From Desulfobacteraceae bacterium UBA2245 (GTDB lineage: Bacteria; Desulfobacterota; Desulfobacteria; Desulfobacterales; UBA2245): 56,466 nt of DNA. Numbering within the stretch: position 1 is the stretch's first letter; each line of letters starts with the position of its first letter. A program made the position numbers and the translations under genes. Below, one piece after another: positions 1 through 8,958 of the stretch. The stretch spans positions 150,105-206,570 of the forward strand of contig DDYB01000019.1 in assembly GCA_002347265.1 (NCBI GenBank), given 5' to 3'. Below the pieces are notes generated by a model. It was not told the origin of the DNA and made no database searches. It saw only the letters and a list, made by a program, of their open reading frames with translations.

Positions 1-75
1 TCAGGCATATGTGAGCATTGGCGAAAGCCCCGCAACGCTGAATGTCGGCCTCAGGCGCAGTTTTTCAACATCCTG
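1..75. repeat. Dispersed intergenic repeat, copy 1
   Basis: About 75 bases here match 21520-21594 with only a few substitutions. Shared landmarks are CATATGTGAGCATTGG, CAACGCTGAATG and CCTCAGGCGCAGTTTTTCAAC. This copy starts at the window edge, so its left end is not seen. Both copies are intergenic, which suggests a non-coding dispersed repeat rather than a gene. Function unknown. Confidence 0.85.
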
Positions 76-184
76 CTGTTGCCGCGCTTGCGTGCCCCGG
101 CCGCAGCTTGACATATGTAGATCATTTGGGCATAGTTCTGCTTCAATACACGGCGCCATTCGGAAACATTGAAGGAACGAAATA

Positions 185-1408
185 ATGATTGCAATCAATG
201 AACATTATCTGAAACTCCAGGCCTCATACCTGTTTACGGACATCGCCCGGCGGGTTGCGGCCTTTCAGGCGGCCAACCCGGACCGCGAGGTAATCAAGCT
301 GGGCATCGGGGATGTAACCCGCGCGCTTCCGCAAGCCTGCATCGAGGCGCTTCACAAGGCTGCCGACGAAATGGGGCGGGAGGACAGCTTTCGCGGCTAC
401 GGCCCGGAACAGGGTTATGCCTTTTTAAGAGAGACTATCGCGCAAAATGATTTTCAGGCTCAGGGCGCCGACATCTCGGCAGATGAAATCTTCATCAGCG
501 ACGGCGCCAAGTGCGATACCGGAAATATTCAGGAGCTGTTTGCCGCCGACACCCGGATCGCGGTTCCGGATCCGGTGTATCCGGTCTATGTGGATACCAA
601 TGTCATGGCAGGCCGCACCGGGGTGTTTGAAGACGGCCGATACACGGGACTGCACTATCTGGAGAGCACCCGGGACAACGGGTTTATCCCCGAACTTCCC
701 CGGGAACCGGTGGATCTGATCTACCTGTGTTTTCCCAACAACCCAACGGGAGCGACCATCACCCGGAACCAGCTGAAACGCTGGGTGGACTATGCCCGAA
801 ACAACAAGGCCCTGATCCTTTATGACGCCGCCTACGAAGCCTTTATCCGCGATCCGTCCCTTCCCCGGTCCATTTATGAAATCGAGGGGGCCCGGGAGGT
901 GGCCATCGAGTTTCGAAGTTTTTCCAAGACCGCCGGATTCACCGGCACCCGGTGCGCGTTTACCGTGATTCCCAAAAACTGCGCGGCCTTTGACGCACAG
1001 GGCCGGCCTCAGGCTCTGCATTCCCTCTGGAACCGGCGCCACTGCACCAAATTCAACGGCGTATCCTATCCGGTTCAGCGGGCGGCCGAGGCGGTTTACT
1101 CCGATGAAGGAAAGGCCCAGACCCGGAAGCTGATTGACTATTATCTGAAAAACGCCGCCCTGATTCGAAAAGAGATGACCGCGCTGGGGTATGAATGCAC
1201 GGGCGGAGAAAATTCTCCCTATATCTGGGTGAACGGCCGGCGCGATTCCTGGGAGTTTTTCGACCTGCTCCTGCAAAAAGCCGGCGTGGTATGCACGCCG
1301 GGTGCCGGGTTCGGCCGATGCGGACGCGGCTATATTCGAATCAGCGCATTCAACCAGTATGAAAACGTGCAAAAGGCCATGGAACGGATCAAGGCCGCCC
1401 TGGCCTGA
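185..1408 (+). CDS. dapL: LL-diaminopimelate aminotransferase
   Basis: This 407-residue PLP enzyme converts tetrahydrodipicolinate directly to LL-diaminopimelate, using glutamate as amino donor, for lysine and peptidoglycan synthesis. It is a fold-type I aminotransferase of the usual DapL length. Visible marks are LGIGDVTR near residue 39, FPNNPTGAT near 184, and the SFSKTAGFTGTRC segment with the predicted PLP lysine K248. GAAGGA at 171-176 sits 8 bases before the ATG. DapL replaces the succinylase route (DapD/C/E) and is common in Desulfobacterota, chlamydiae and plants. No other lysine gene is in the window. Plain alanine or aspartate aminotransferase is unlikely given the close DapL-type N-terminus. 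Confidence 0.95.
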   Translation: MIAINEHYLKLQASYLFTDIARRVAAFQAANPDREVIKLGIGDVTRALPQACIEALHKAADEMGREDSFRGYGPEQGYAFLRETIAQNDFQAQGADISADEIFISDGAKCDTGNIQELFAADTRIAVPDPVYPVYVDTNVMAGRTGVFEDGRYTGLHYLESTRDNGFIPELPREPVDLIYLCFPNNPTGATITRNQLKRWVDYARNNKALILYDAAYEAFIRDPSLPRSIYEIEGAREVAIEFRSFSKTAGFTGTRCAFTVIPKNCAAFDAQGRPQALHSLWNRRHCTKFNGVSYPVQRAAEAVYSDEGKAQTRKLIDYYLKNAALIRKEMTALGYECTGGENSPYIWVNGRRDSWEFFDLLLQKAGVVCTPGAGFGRCGRGYIRISAFNQYENVQKAMERIKAALA

Positions 1409-1488
1409 TCAATAAACGGCATCGCCGGCACGGAAGGCCGTAAACTCCGAAAATTCGGGAATAAACAATACTACAGGAGGGTGGAACC

Positions 1489-2265
1489 ATGAGCAATAAG
1501 GAAATTCTCGTTGAAAAGCAGCAGCACATCGGCATCATTACCCTGAACCGGCCGGATGAGTTTAACACCTTCAACGTTCCCTTTGCCCGCCAGCTGAATG
1601 ACAGTCTTGTGGCCCTGGACAACGACGAAGACGTTCGCGTCGTTGTGATTCGGGCAAACGGCCGCAAGTTTTCAACCGGCATCTCCCTGGATGAATTCAA
1701 GGGGAAATCCCACAAGGAATTTCGAGAATTTCTGAAAGGGATGGACGAACACAATCACACGATAGCCAAAATGAAAAAGCCCGTGATCGCCTCGGTCCAC
1801 GGAATAGCCATTGCCAACGGCGCCGGGCTGGTCTTTGCCTGTGACATGGCGGTTGCGTCGGAAAGAGCCAAATTCGGCACCACGGCCATCAATGTGGGAC
1901 TGATCTGCCTGGGGCCGGCCGCCCCCCTGATGCGGCAGGCCGGAAGGAAGAAGGCCCTGGAAATGGTGCTGACCGGCGATATTATCTCCGCTGAAGAAGC
2001 CCTTCGGCTGGGCCTGGTCAACAAGGTGGTGCCGGATGATCAACTGGAAGCCGCCACGATGGAGCTGGCCGGGAAACTGGCGGCAAAAAGTCCGCTGGCG
2101 CTTCAGATCGGAAAGAAGGGAATTTATGCCATGGACGATCTGCCCTACCACAGGGGCCTGGAGTATCTGACCGACCTGTTCGCGTCGCTGTGCGTTACCG
2201 AAGATGCTCAGGAGGGGCTGGCCGCCTTCCAGGAAAGACGTTCCCCGGAATGGAAATTGAAATAA
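1489..2265 (+). CDS. Crotonase-fold protein (ECHDC3-like), catalytic glutamates absent
   Basis: The 258-residue protein has the enoyl-CoA hydratase/isomerase fold: the oxyanion-hole segment SVHGIAIANGAGLVFACD at about 103-120 and the LTGDIISAEEALRLGLV segment at about 160-176. Hydratases carry one catalytic Glu in the GxxxGGGCELA segment and one in PEIN. Here these read GAGLVFACD and TTAINVGL, so both are missing. That pattern resembles ECHDC3-like crotonases rather than a true hydratase. It may be a thioesterase, isomerase or non-hydratase acyl-CoA enzyme. AGGAGG at 1475-1480 gives a strong ribosome site. It follows dapL by 80 bases; co-transcription is possible, but no functional link is visible. 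Confidence 0.8.
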   Translation: MSNKEILVEKQQHIGIITLNRPDEFNTFNVPFARQLNDSLVALDNDEDVRVVVIRANGRKFSTGISLDEFKGKSHKEFREFLKGMDEHNHTIAKMKKPVIASVHGIAIANGAGLVFACDMAVASERAKFGTTAINVGLICLGPAAPLMRQAGRKKALEMVLTGDIISAEEALRLGLVNKVVPDDQLEAATMELAGKLAAKSPLALQIGKKGIYAMDDLPYHRGLEYLTDLFASLCVTEDAQEGLAAFQERRSPEWKLK

Positions 2266-2512
2266 AACCATCGGCGGCGCGGCCGGCGCGACAATTGGCG
2301 GGGTCAGCGGCGGATATGAAGCCGATGACGCCCGAAGAGAGATCGTTGCCGATCTGAATCCGAAATCGCTGCAAAACAAGGTGATCGATTCAGGGGACCT
2401 GGCTCACGGATTTGCGTTCTTTTCCGGAGAGGCGACCTCCGCAAAAAACCTGCGCCTTCAACTGCTGGAAAAAGACACGGGCGAAAGCCATACCTTGATT
2501 CTACCGTTTTAA
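2261..2512 (+). pseudogene. Remnant of a glycine-zipper-type protein (C-terminal fragment)
   Basis: An 83-codon frame opens right after an in-frame TGA at 2258-2260 and ends in TAA at 2510-2512. It has no ATG and no ribosome site. The reading is protein-like: TIGGAAGATIGGVSGG (glycine zipper), then a C-terminal part ending LRLQLLEKDTGESHTLILPF. It overlaps the last codons of the preceding crotonase gene in another frame. The simplest view is that a deletion fused the tail of an envelope-type protein gene to this locus. An unrecognised alternative start is less likely. Confidence 0.5.
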
Positions 2513-2516
2513 CCCA

Positions 2517-4061
2517 TCATTCGGACCGGATCAGTCCCCGGCCCGTCATCGGGCCGGGGATTTCTATTCCCATGATCTCCAGGAGGGTGGGCGCGATATC
2601 GGCCAGAATGCCTTCGCTTCTCAGGGATGCCGATTTTCGGGTCTCATCCACCAGAATAAAAGGCACCGGATTGAGCGTATGAGCCGTATGCGGATGTCCG
2701 TTTTCATCGGCCATGCTTTCGGCGTTGCCGTGATCCGCCGTCACCAGGACGGCGCCGTTTCGAGCCAGCATCTCGGAAACGACTTTTTCCGCGCATTGAT
2801 CCACGGTTTCGCAGGCCCGCACCGCGGCTTCAAACACCCCGGTATGCCCCACCATGTCCATGTTGGCGAAATTCAGAACGATCAGATTGTATTGACCGGA
2901 CCGGATGCGGGCAACGGTTTCCCCGGCCACCTCGTGCGCGCTCATCTCGGGTTTGAGATCATAGGTGGCCACCTCTCTGGGCGATGGAATCAGGCACCGG
3001 TCCTCGAGGGGAAATTTCGCCTCCTCGCCGCCGTTGAAGAAATAGGTCACGTGGGCGTATTTTTCCGTTTCCGCGATGCGAAGCTGGCGAAGGCCCATAC
3101 GGCTGATCGTCTCGCCGAGAACCTGTTCCAGATGAACCGGCCCGAAGGCCACCGGAAGATCAAAGGTCTCATCATACCGGGTCATGCAGACAAAGCCGCA
3201 AAGGGAGGGGAACGCGCTCCGGGTAAAGCCGGAAAACCGTGAATCCGTCAACGCCTGGGTAATTTCCCTGGCCCGGTCGGCGCGAAAATTAAAAAAGATC
3301 GCCCCGTCGCCGTCTCCAATTACGGCCAGCGGTTTTGCCGACGCATCGGTCATTACAACCGGCCGGACAAATTCATCGGTTTCTCCCCGGTGGTACGCAT
3401 TTTGAACAGCCGAAACCGGATCGGTTTCAGAAATGCCGATCCCCTGGGTGTAAAGCTGATAGGCCTTTTGCACGCGATCCCACCGCTTGTCCCGGTCCAT
3501 GGCAAAATAGCGCCCGCAGATCGTGGCGATCCTTCCGGGCCCGACGCTGTCCTGAATGCGCCGAACATAACCGGCGCCGCTGTCCGGCGGCGTATCCCGG
3601 CCGTCCAGAACGGCATGAATAAAAATTCTGTCAAGCCCCCGGTTCCGGGCCATTTTCACCAGAGCCAGCAAATGCTCCAGATGACTGTGAACCCCGCCGT
3701 CTGAAACCAGTCCCAGAAGATGAAGAGCGGATCCGGAAGCTTTCACCTCATCCATCATACGGCAAAGCGCCTCGTTCTTTTCAAAGGAACCGTCTTGAAT
3801 GGACCGGTTGATCCGCATCAGATCCTGGTAGACGATGCGCCCGGCGCCGATGTTCAGGTGTCCCACCTCGGAGTTTCCCATCACGCCCGGCGGAAGCCCC
3901 ACGGCTTCTCCGGAACAGAGGAGCCGGGTATGGGGATAGCTTTTTGCCAAGCGGTCCAGAAACGGGGTTCGGGCCGCGGCCACGGCATTGGCAGGAGTTT
4001 TGGGGCCGATTCCCCAGCCGTCGAGAATCATCAGCAGACAGGGTCGAATTCTATTCATCAT
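2517..4061 (-). CDS. gpmI: 2,3-bisphosphoglycerate-independent phosphoglycerate mutase
   Basis: Interconverts 3- and 2-phosphoglycerate in glycolysis/gluconeogenesis using two Mn ions and a phosphoserine intermediate. With the start at 4061 the protein has 514 residues, normal for GpmI. Key residues are D14 in LMILDGWG, the phosphorylated S64 in GNSEVGHLN, and the metal site in LVTADHGNAE near the C-terminus. The frame is open further upstream, but AGGAGG lies 6 bases before a tandem ATG ATG (4061/4058), and homology begins there. The start overlaps the rsfS stop codon, so the two are translationally coupled. It is the last gene of the rplU-led minus-strand block. Confidence 0.95.
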   Translation of the reverse strand: MMNRIRPCLLMILDGWGIGPKTPANAVAAARTPFLDRLAKSYPHTRLLCSGEAVGLPPGVMGNSEVGHLNIGAGRIVYQDLMRINRSIQDGSFEKNEALCRMMDEVKASGSALHLLGLVSDGGVHSHLEHLLALVKMARNRGLDRIFIHAVLDGRDTPPDSGAGYVRRIQDSVGPGRIATICGRYFAMDRDKRWDRVQKAYQLYTQGIGISETDPVSAVQNAYHRGETDEFVRPVVMTDASAKPLAVIGDGDGAIFFNFRADRAREITQALTDSRFSGFTRSAFPSLCGFVCMTRYDETFDLPVAFGPVHLEQVLGETISRMGLRQLRIAETEKYAHVTYFFNGGEEAKFPLEDRCLIPSPREVATYDLKPEMSAHEVAGETVARIRSGQYNLIVLNFANMDMVGHTGVFEAAVRACETVDQCAEKVVSEMLARNGAVLVTADHGNAESMADENGHPHTAHTLNPVPFILVDETRKSASLRSEGILADIAPTLLEIMGIEIPGPMTGRGLIRSE

Positions 4062-4455
4062 CCAGGTCCTCCTGTTGAAAAGCGATCTTTGAAATGCCCG
4101 GATACGCTTCTTCAATATCGATTCTCCTGGCGTCGGTCCACAGGCCTTCCAGGTCGTAAAAGCTGCGAATCGGCTCGTAAAACACATGAATGATCACATG
4201 GCCGTAATCCAGCAGGGCCCAGTGCCCTTCCTGAAAGCCCTCCACGCTCAGCGGCTTGATGCCCTGTTTCTTGAGTTCTCTTTGAATGTGCTCGGCAATG
4301 GCGGTCACCTGCCGGTTGGATTTTCCACTGCAGATCATGAACACATCGGCCAGGGAGGTGAGCTTCCGGACATCGAGAACCGCCAGTCCCATGGCCTTTC
4401 TGCCCAGTATCGCCTTGATGTAGGAAACCAGAACGGGATCCGGTTGCAATTTCAT
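4051..4455 (-). CDS. rsfS: Ribosome silencing factor RsfS
   Basis: RsfS (DUF143/Iojap family, 134 residues) binds L14 on the large subunit and blocks 30S joining when nutrients run low. Visible family features are the N-terminal DVRKLTSLADVFMICSGKSN segment and the central SVEGFQEGHWALLDYGHVIIHVF segment with its conserved W-LLDYG-V-VH core. Its ATG overlaps the nadD stop as ATGA (4452-4455), and its own stop overlaps the gpmI start. The nadD-rsfS pairing is widely conserved in bacteria. Confidence 0.94.
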   Translation of the reverse strand: MKLQPDPVLVSYIKAILGRKAMGLAVLDVRKLTSLADVFMICSGKSNRQVTAIAEHIQRELKKQGIKPLSVEGFQEGHWALLDYGHVIIHVFYEPIRSFYDLEGLWTDARRIDIEEAYPGISKIAFQQEDLDDE

Positions 4456-5105
4456 AAATACAGCCTCTTTTCCTTGATAAACGCCAGCACCTTTTCAGGC
4501 GCCATGAAGTCGATGGATCTTCCGGCCCGGATCAGCTCGCGCATTCTGGAAGAAGAAATTTCGATCAAACTGACCCGAACCGGCAGAATCGGTTTTTTTT
4601 CAGAGTGAAAATAGCCGGATGCCTCCGAACGATAGCCGCCGGATATTTTCGAACGGATAAAAACGTCCATGGCATCCCTCAGATTCTCCCCGTCCGGAAA
4701 GCCGGGCCGGGTCATGACGACGAATGCGATCTCATCCAGAAGCGCCTGGTAGTCCTTCCAGGTATCCAGCTCCAGAAAGGCGTCGGAACCGACGATCCAG
4801 AAAAGCGCCGCATCGCCGAAACGCGACTTGAAATGACGAACCGTATCGATGGTATAGGAGGGACCGGAGCGCCTGAGTTCCACATCGGACACCTGAAACA
4901 GCCCGCTGCCTTCAACGGCAATGCGCGCCATGGCCAGGCGGTCTTCGGCGCTGATCAGCGCATGCGAATCCTTGTGCGGGGGAAGGGCCGAAGGAATCAG
5001 ATACACGGAATCCAGGTTCAGTTTCTCTCCAACCTCAACGGCCGTGCGCAGATGTCCCAGATGGATGGGATTGAACGTTCCTCCAAAAAGGCCGATGCGC
5101 TTCAC
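4452..5105 (-). CDS. nadD: Nicotinate-nucleotide adenylyltransferase
   Basis: Adenylates nicotinate mononucleotide to deamido-NAD in NAD synthesis. The 217-residue protein shows the nucleotidyltransferase signature GGTFNPIHLGH at residues 8-18, PPHKD near 43, WIVGSDAFLEL near 103, and the ISSSRMRE motif (I-S-S-x-x-R) at about 184-191. It starts 15 bases downstream of the proA stop and overlaps rsfS by four bases, consistent with one polycistronic message. Confidence 0.95.
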   Translation of the reverse strand: MKRIGLFGGTFNPIHLGHLRTAVEVGEKLNLDSVYLIPSALPPHKDSHALISAEDRLAMARIAVEGSGLFQVSDVELRRSGPSYTIDTVRHFKSRFGDAALFWIVGSDAFLELDTWKDYQALLDEIAFVVMTRPGFPDGENLRDAMDVFIRSKISGGYRSEASGYFHSEKKPILPVRVSLIEISSSRMRELIRAGRSIDFMAPEKVLAFIKEKRLYL

Positions 5106-5120
5106 CCGACTCCTTTGCGG

Positions 5121-6377
5121 CTAGCTTCGAATCTGTCCGTCTCCGAAAACCACGAACTTCGTGGTGGTGAGTTCTTCAAGGCCCATGGGGCCGAAAGCGT
5201 GCAGTTTGGATGTGCTGATGCCGATTTCCGCGCCCAGCCCGAGCTGTCCGCCGTCATTGAACCTTGTGGAAGCGTTGACCAGAACCACGGAAGAATCCGC
5301 CTCGGCGACAAACCGCCGGGCACGGCGGTAATCCGAGGTGACGATGGCCTCGGTATGTTTGGAGCCGTATTGATCGATATGGGCCAGGGCTTCATCCATG
5401 TTCTGAACCACCCTGACGGCCAGAATCAGATCCAGATATTCGGCGGGCCAGTCGCTTTCCTCGGCGGCCCGAATCCCCGGCAGCACGGCAAGGGTCCGCT
5501 GACATCCCCTGAGCTCGACGCCGGCGGCTTGAAGCCGCGCGGCCACTTTCGGCAGAAAGGCCTTGGCCTCGCTCTGGTGGACGAGAAGGGTTTCCATGGC
5601 ATTGCACACGCCGGGACGCTGCACCTTGGCGTTGAAGCAGATCTCTTCGGCCATGGAATGGTCGGCGCCCGCATCCACATACACATGACAGACCCCTTTG
5701 TAGTGCTTTAAAACCGGTATTTTGGAGTTCTGCACCACGAAGCGGATCAGCCCTTCACCGCCCCGGGGAATGATCAGGTCGATATCCTCCTCCTGGCGGA
5801 GCAGAATATTGACGGCTTCCCTTTCGCGGACCGGCACCAGCTGGACGGCTTCGGCGGGCAATCCGGCACGGGAAAGCCCCTGGCTGATGATGTCGGCCAG
5901 AATCCGGTTGGAAAAAAACGCTTCGGATCCGCCCCTCAGAATCACGGCGTTTCCGGCCTTCAGGCAGAGACCGGCGGCATCGACGGTCACATTGGGCCTG
6001 GACTCGTAAATGATTCCGATGACGCCCAGCGGAATGCGCATGCGGGACACCTGCAGCCCGTTGGGCCGCCGCCATGTTCTGGCGATCGCTCCGACCGGGT
6101 CTTCGAGCCCGACCACATCGCGAAGCCCTTCGGCCATGGCAATGACGGTTTGACGGCTGACCGTCAGCCGGTCGATCATTGCGGCGGAAAGCCCCATCTC
6201 ACGGGCCCGCTCCAGGTCCTTCTGATTTTCTTCCTGAATCCGCGACGACCCGGCTTCCAGCAGCTTTGCGATACCCAGCAGGGCCTGATTTTTCCTCTCC
6301 TGCGCGCATCGGGCCATTTGAACGGAGGCGGCTCTGGCCGCCTTTGCGATCCGGACAATGGTTGCTTCCAAAGACAT
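5121..6377 (-). CDS. proA: Gamma-glutamyl phosphate reductase
   Basis: Second step of proline synthesis: NADPH reduction of gamma-glutamyl phosphate to glutamate semialdehyde. The 418-residue protein belongs to the aldehyde dehydrogenase superfamily. The catalytic Cys lies in QRPGVCNAMETLLVH, the GIIYESRPNVTVDAA segment is at about 118-132, and the C-terminal LHAFGPMGLEELTT is typical of ProA. The frame is open 8 codons further upstream, but GGGGGAG directly before the ATG at 6377 and the family N-terminus MSLEA favour this start. It follows proB by 94 bases. Confidence 0.95.
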   Translation of the reverse strand: MSLEATIVRIAKAARAASVQMARCAQERKNQALLGIAKLLEAGSSRIQEENQKDLERAREMGLSAAMIDRLTVSRQTVIAMAEGLRDVVGLEDPVGAIARTWRRPNGLQVSRMRIPLGVIGIIYESRPNVTVDAAGLCLKAGNAVILRGGSEAFFSNRILADIISQGLSRAGLPAEAVQLVPVREREAVNILLRQEEDIDLIIPRGGEGLIRFVVQNSKIPVLKHYKGVCHVYVDAGADHSMAEEICFNAKVQRPGVCNAMETLLVHQSEAKAFLPKVAARLQAAGVELRGCQRTLAVLPGIRAAEESDWPAEYLDLILAVRVVQNMDEALAHIDQYGSKHTEAIVTSDYRRARRFVAEADSSVVLVNASTRFNDGGQLGLGAEIGISTSKLHAFGPMGLEELTTTKFVVFGDGQIRS

Positions 6378-6471
6378 GTTCTCCCCCTTCGAAACCGTCA
6401 CTGAACCGAAGGCCGACGGACATTCGCGACACGTCGGGCTTGGAATCCTGCGGAATTGGACCTTTGATCCA

Positions 6472-7617
6472 TCAGATGTCGCATTGATCCATAATCACCA
6501 TGTTGTTCCGATGGATCACCTCATCATAGGGTTTGGATCCGATTCGAAATGCGATCCGGTCGGAGCGAAGGCCCATGATCTTTCGAATGTCCGCGGCGCT
6601 GTAGTTGACCAGTCCGGCCCCCAGCACCGCATCTTCCCCGGCTTTTTTAAATTGGACCGCCGCTCCGACGCCGAATTCCCCCTCGACGGACAGAATTCCG
6701 CCCGGAAGCAGGCTTTTGCCGTTGTTCACCAGGGCGTTGGCCGCGCCCTCGTCCACGTTGATCATACCTTCGGGCTTCAGATTAAAGGCGATCCAGCACT
6801 TCCGGTTCGTCATGCGCTCTTTTTTGGGAACGAAAAAAGTGCCGGTTTGCGCCCCGGCAAACAGGCGGGGAAGGATGTCCGGCTGTTTGCCGCTGGCAAT
6901 CACCATGGGAATTCCGGCAGCGGTCACCTTCCGGGCCGCCTTCACCTTGCTGAGCATGCCGCCGGTTCCCAGCGCTCCGGGAATTCCGGTGGCGCTTTTT
7001 TCAATGCTCTTCCGGATCACCTCAACCGCCGGAATGAGCCGGGCATTCGAATCGGTTCTCGGATCGGAGGTGTAAAGGCCGTCAATGTCGGTCAGGCTGA
7101 CCAGAAGATCCGCCTCCATCAGCAGCGTAATCATGGCGGCCAGATTGTCGTTGTCGCCGAACTTGATCTCATCCACGGACACGGTGTCGTTTTCGTTGAT
7201 GATGGGAACAATGTTCCACCCCAGCAGGGTATAGAGGGTGTTCCGGGCGTTGAGATACCGTTTCCGGTTGCTCAGACCGTCGCTGGTCAGCAGTATCTGG
7301 GCCACTTTTCTTCCGTGCCGGCCAAAGGCTTTTTCGTATTCCAGAATCAATCCGGCCTGTCCGACAGCCGCGACCGCCTGTCGCTGGGGGATTTCATCCG
7401 GCCGCCGGCTCAGTCCGACCTTGGCAAGACCGGAAGCCATGGCCCCGGAAGTGACCAGAATGACCTCCTTGCCCTGGTTGATCAGATCGCAGATCTGCCG
7501 GCTCAGGGAACGGACGATCTTGACATTCAACCCGTTTTCATGGGTCAGCACGCCGCTTCCCACCTTGACCACCACGCGTCTGGCGTGGTCAAAGCACTGT
7601 TTCCTGTCTTGATTCAT
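6472..7617 (-). CDS. proB: Glutamate 5-kinase
   Basis: Phosphorylates glutamate to start proline synthesis. The 381-residue protein has an N-terminal amino acid kinase domain (VVKVGSGVLT near 16, LVTSGAMASG near 54, IPIINENDTVS near 140) and a C-terminal PUA domain (about 285-365). This full-length architecture is the one normally feedback-inhibited by proline. Its start lies 29 bases inside the end of obgE, so translation is probably coupled. The next gene is proA, completing the first two proline steps. Confidence 0.95.
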   Translation of the reverse strand: MNQDRKQCFDHARRVVVKVGSGVLTHENGLNVKIVRSLSRQICDLINQGKEVILVTSGAMASGLAKVGLSRRPDEIPQRQAVAAVGQAGLILEYEKAFGRHGRKVAQILLTSDGLSNRKRYLNARNTLYTLLGWNIVPIINENDTVSVDEIKFGDNDNLAAMITLLMEADLLVSLTDIDGLYTSDPRTDSNARLIPAVEVIRKSIEKSATGIPGALGTGGMLSKVKAARKVTAAGIPMVIASGKQPDILPRLFAGAQTGTFFVPKKERMTNRKCWIAFNLKPEGMINVDEGAANALVNNGKSLLPGGILSVEGEFGVGAAVQFKKAGEDAVLGAGLVNYSAADIRKIMGLRSDRIAFRIGSKPYDEVIHRNNMVIMDQCDI

Positions 7618-8611
7618 TCAACTGATCCAATAGCACCGAAAGGGAATTCAGCAATTGTTTGACCCCCTGCCGGGTGACGGCTGAAATTTTGAAGATCTTT
7701 TCATCGGGCAGGGCGGATTCAAAAGCCTGGGCGTTCTGTTCGGTTCCGGCAATATCCATCTTGTTGAGAACCACTACCTGGGGTTTCTCGGATAAGCCTT
7801 TGCCGTACAGGGCCAGTTCCCGGTTGATAATTTTATAGGATGCAAGCGGATCGTCGGCATCCAGCGCCGATGCGTCGATCAGATGCACGAGAATCCGGGT
7901 TCGGTCGACATGCCGCAGGAACCGGATTCCCAGTCCCGCCCCCTGATGCGCGCCCTCGATCAGTCCGGGTATGTCGGCCACGACAAAAGGCTCTCCCCCA
8001 TGGTCTTTGACCACGCCCAGGTTGGGGGAAAGCGTTGTAAAGGGATAACTTCCGATCTTTGGAGTCGCTGAAGAAATGGCGCTGATCAGGGTGGATTTGC
8101 CTGCGTTGGGAAAGCCGATGAGGCCGACATCCGCCAGAAGCTTCAGCTCCAGTTTCAACCCAAGGGCTTCGCCGGGCTGGCCGGTCTGTGCAAATCTGGG
8201 CGCCCGGTTCGTTGAGGTCTTGAAACGCTGATTTCCCTGACCTCCTCTGCCGCCTTTGGCGATCACCGCTGTCTGGCCCGGCTCGACCAGATCCTCAACG
8301 ACCTCGCCGGTAACGGCATTCAGGCACAGCGTGCCGACCGGAACCTCGATAACGAGATCCTCTCCGTTTCTGCCGGTCTTTTGCCGTCCCATTCCGTGAG
8401 AGCCGTTCTGGGCCTTAAACTGCCTTTTAAACTGAAAGTGGTGCAGCGTGCGCTTCTGAGGGCTTGCCAGCAAAACGACATCGCCGCCCTTGCCCCCGTC
8501 GCCCCCGTCAGGTCCTCCGCGGGGTATAAACCGTTCTCTTCGAAAGCTGACGCACCCGTTTCCGCCGTCACCGGCCTGCACCTCGATAATGACTTCGTCA
8601 ATGAATTTCAC
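7589..8611 (-). CDS. obgE: GTPase ObgE/CgtA
   Basis: Essential GTPase acting in 50S assembly and stress control. The glycine-rich Obg fold fills residues 1-158 (GGDGGKGGDVVL near 36), followed by the G domain: G1 GFPNAGKST, G3 DIPGLIEGA and G4 NKMD. The protein has 340 residues, without the longer C-terminal extension seen in some Obg proteins. The start codon is GTG at 8611-8609 and overlaps the rpmA stop as GTGA. Position after rplU-rpmA is the usual bacterial arrangement. Confidence 0.96.
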   Translation of the reverse strand: MKFIDEVIIEVQAGDGGNGCVSFRRERFIPRGGPDGGDGGKGGDVVLLASPQKRTLHHFQFKRQFKAQNGSHGMGRQKTGRNGEDLVIEVPVGTLCLNAVTGEVVEDLVEPGQTAVIAKGGRGGQGNQRFKTSTNRAPRFAQTGQPGEALGLKLELKLLADVGLIGFPNAGKSTLISAISSATPKIGSYPFTTLSPNLGVVKDHGGEPFVVADIPGLIEGAHQGAGLGIRFLRHVDRTRILVHLIDASALDADDPLASYKIINRELALYGKGLSEKPQVVVLNKMDIAGTEQNAQAFESALPDEKIFKISAVTRQGVKQLLNSLSVLLDQLNESRQETVL

Positions 8612-8862
8612 TCGGCATAAACGCTTACTTTTTTCCGGGATCGTCCGAACCGTTCATATGCCACAACGCCATCCACCAGGGCAAACAGAGTATAATCCCT
8701 TCCCAGACCGACATTTTCCCCCGGATGGATTCTCGTTCCCAGCTGGCGCACCAGAATGTTTCCGGCCCTCACCTTGTTTCCGCTGAATCGCTTGATTCCA
8801 CGCCTTTGTCCGTTGCTGTCGCGGCCGTTTCGAGAACTGCCGCCCGCCTTTTTATGTGCCAT
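8608..8862 (-). CDS. rpmA: Large ribosomal subunit protein bL27
   Basis: Full-length bL27 of 84 residues, whose N-terminal tail reaches toward the peptidyl transferase centre. The sequence opens MAHKKAGGSSRNGRDS and has the conserved GNILVRQLGTRIHPGENVG core. The short N-terminus has no cleavable extension of the Firmicutes type. It lies 96 bases downstream of rplU and overlaps obgE by four bases. Confidence 0.97.
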   Translation of the reverse strand: MAHKKAGGSSRNGRDSNGQRRGIKRFSGNKVRAGNILVRQLGTRIHPGENVGLGRDYTLFALVDGVVAYERFGRSRKKVSVYAE

Positions 8863-8958
8863 TGTTCAGACTCCTTATCTATTTGAAAACACCATCATTT
8901 GATCATCCTTCGTTGTACCCGCACCGAGTGCGGGGATCGGGATAAAAATGACGGGTGT

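Noticed and set aside
425..1372. 315-codon open frame antisense to dapL
   Set aside because: It mirrors the codon structure of dapL, shows no family motifs and has no ribosome site. Shadow of a GC-rich gene.
4605..5711. 368-codon plus-strand frame across nadD and proA
   Set aside because: Antisense to two clearly identified genes and without recognisable domains.
6358..7662. 434-codon plus-strand frame antisense to proB
   Set aside because: Shadow frame. ProB is fully supported on the other strand.
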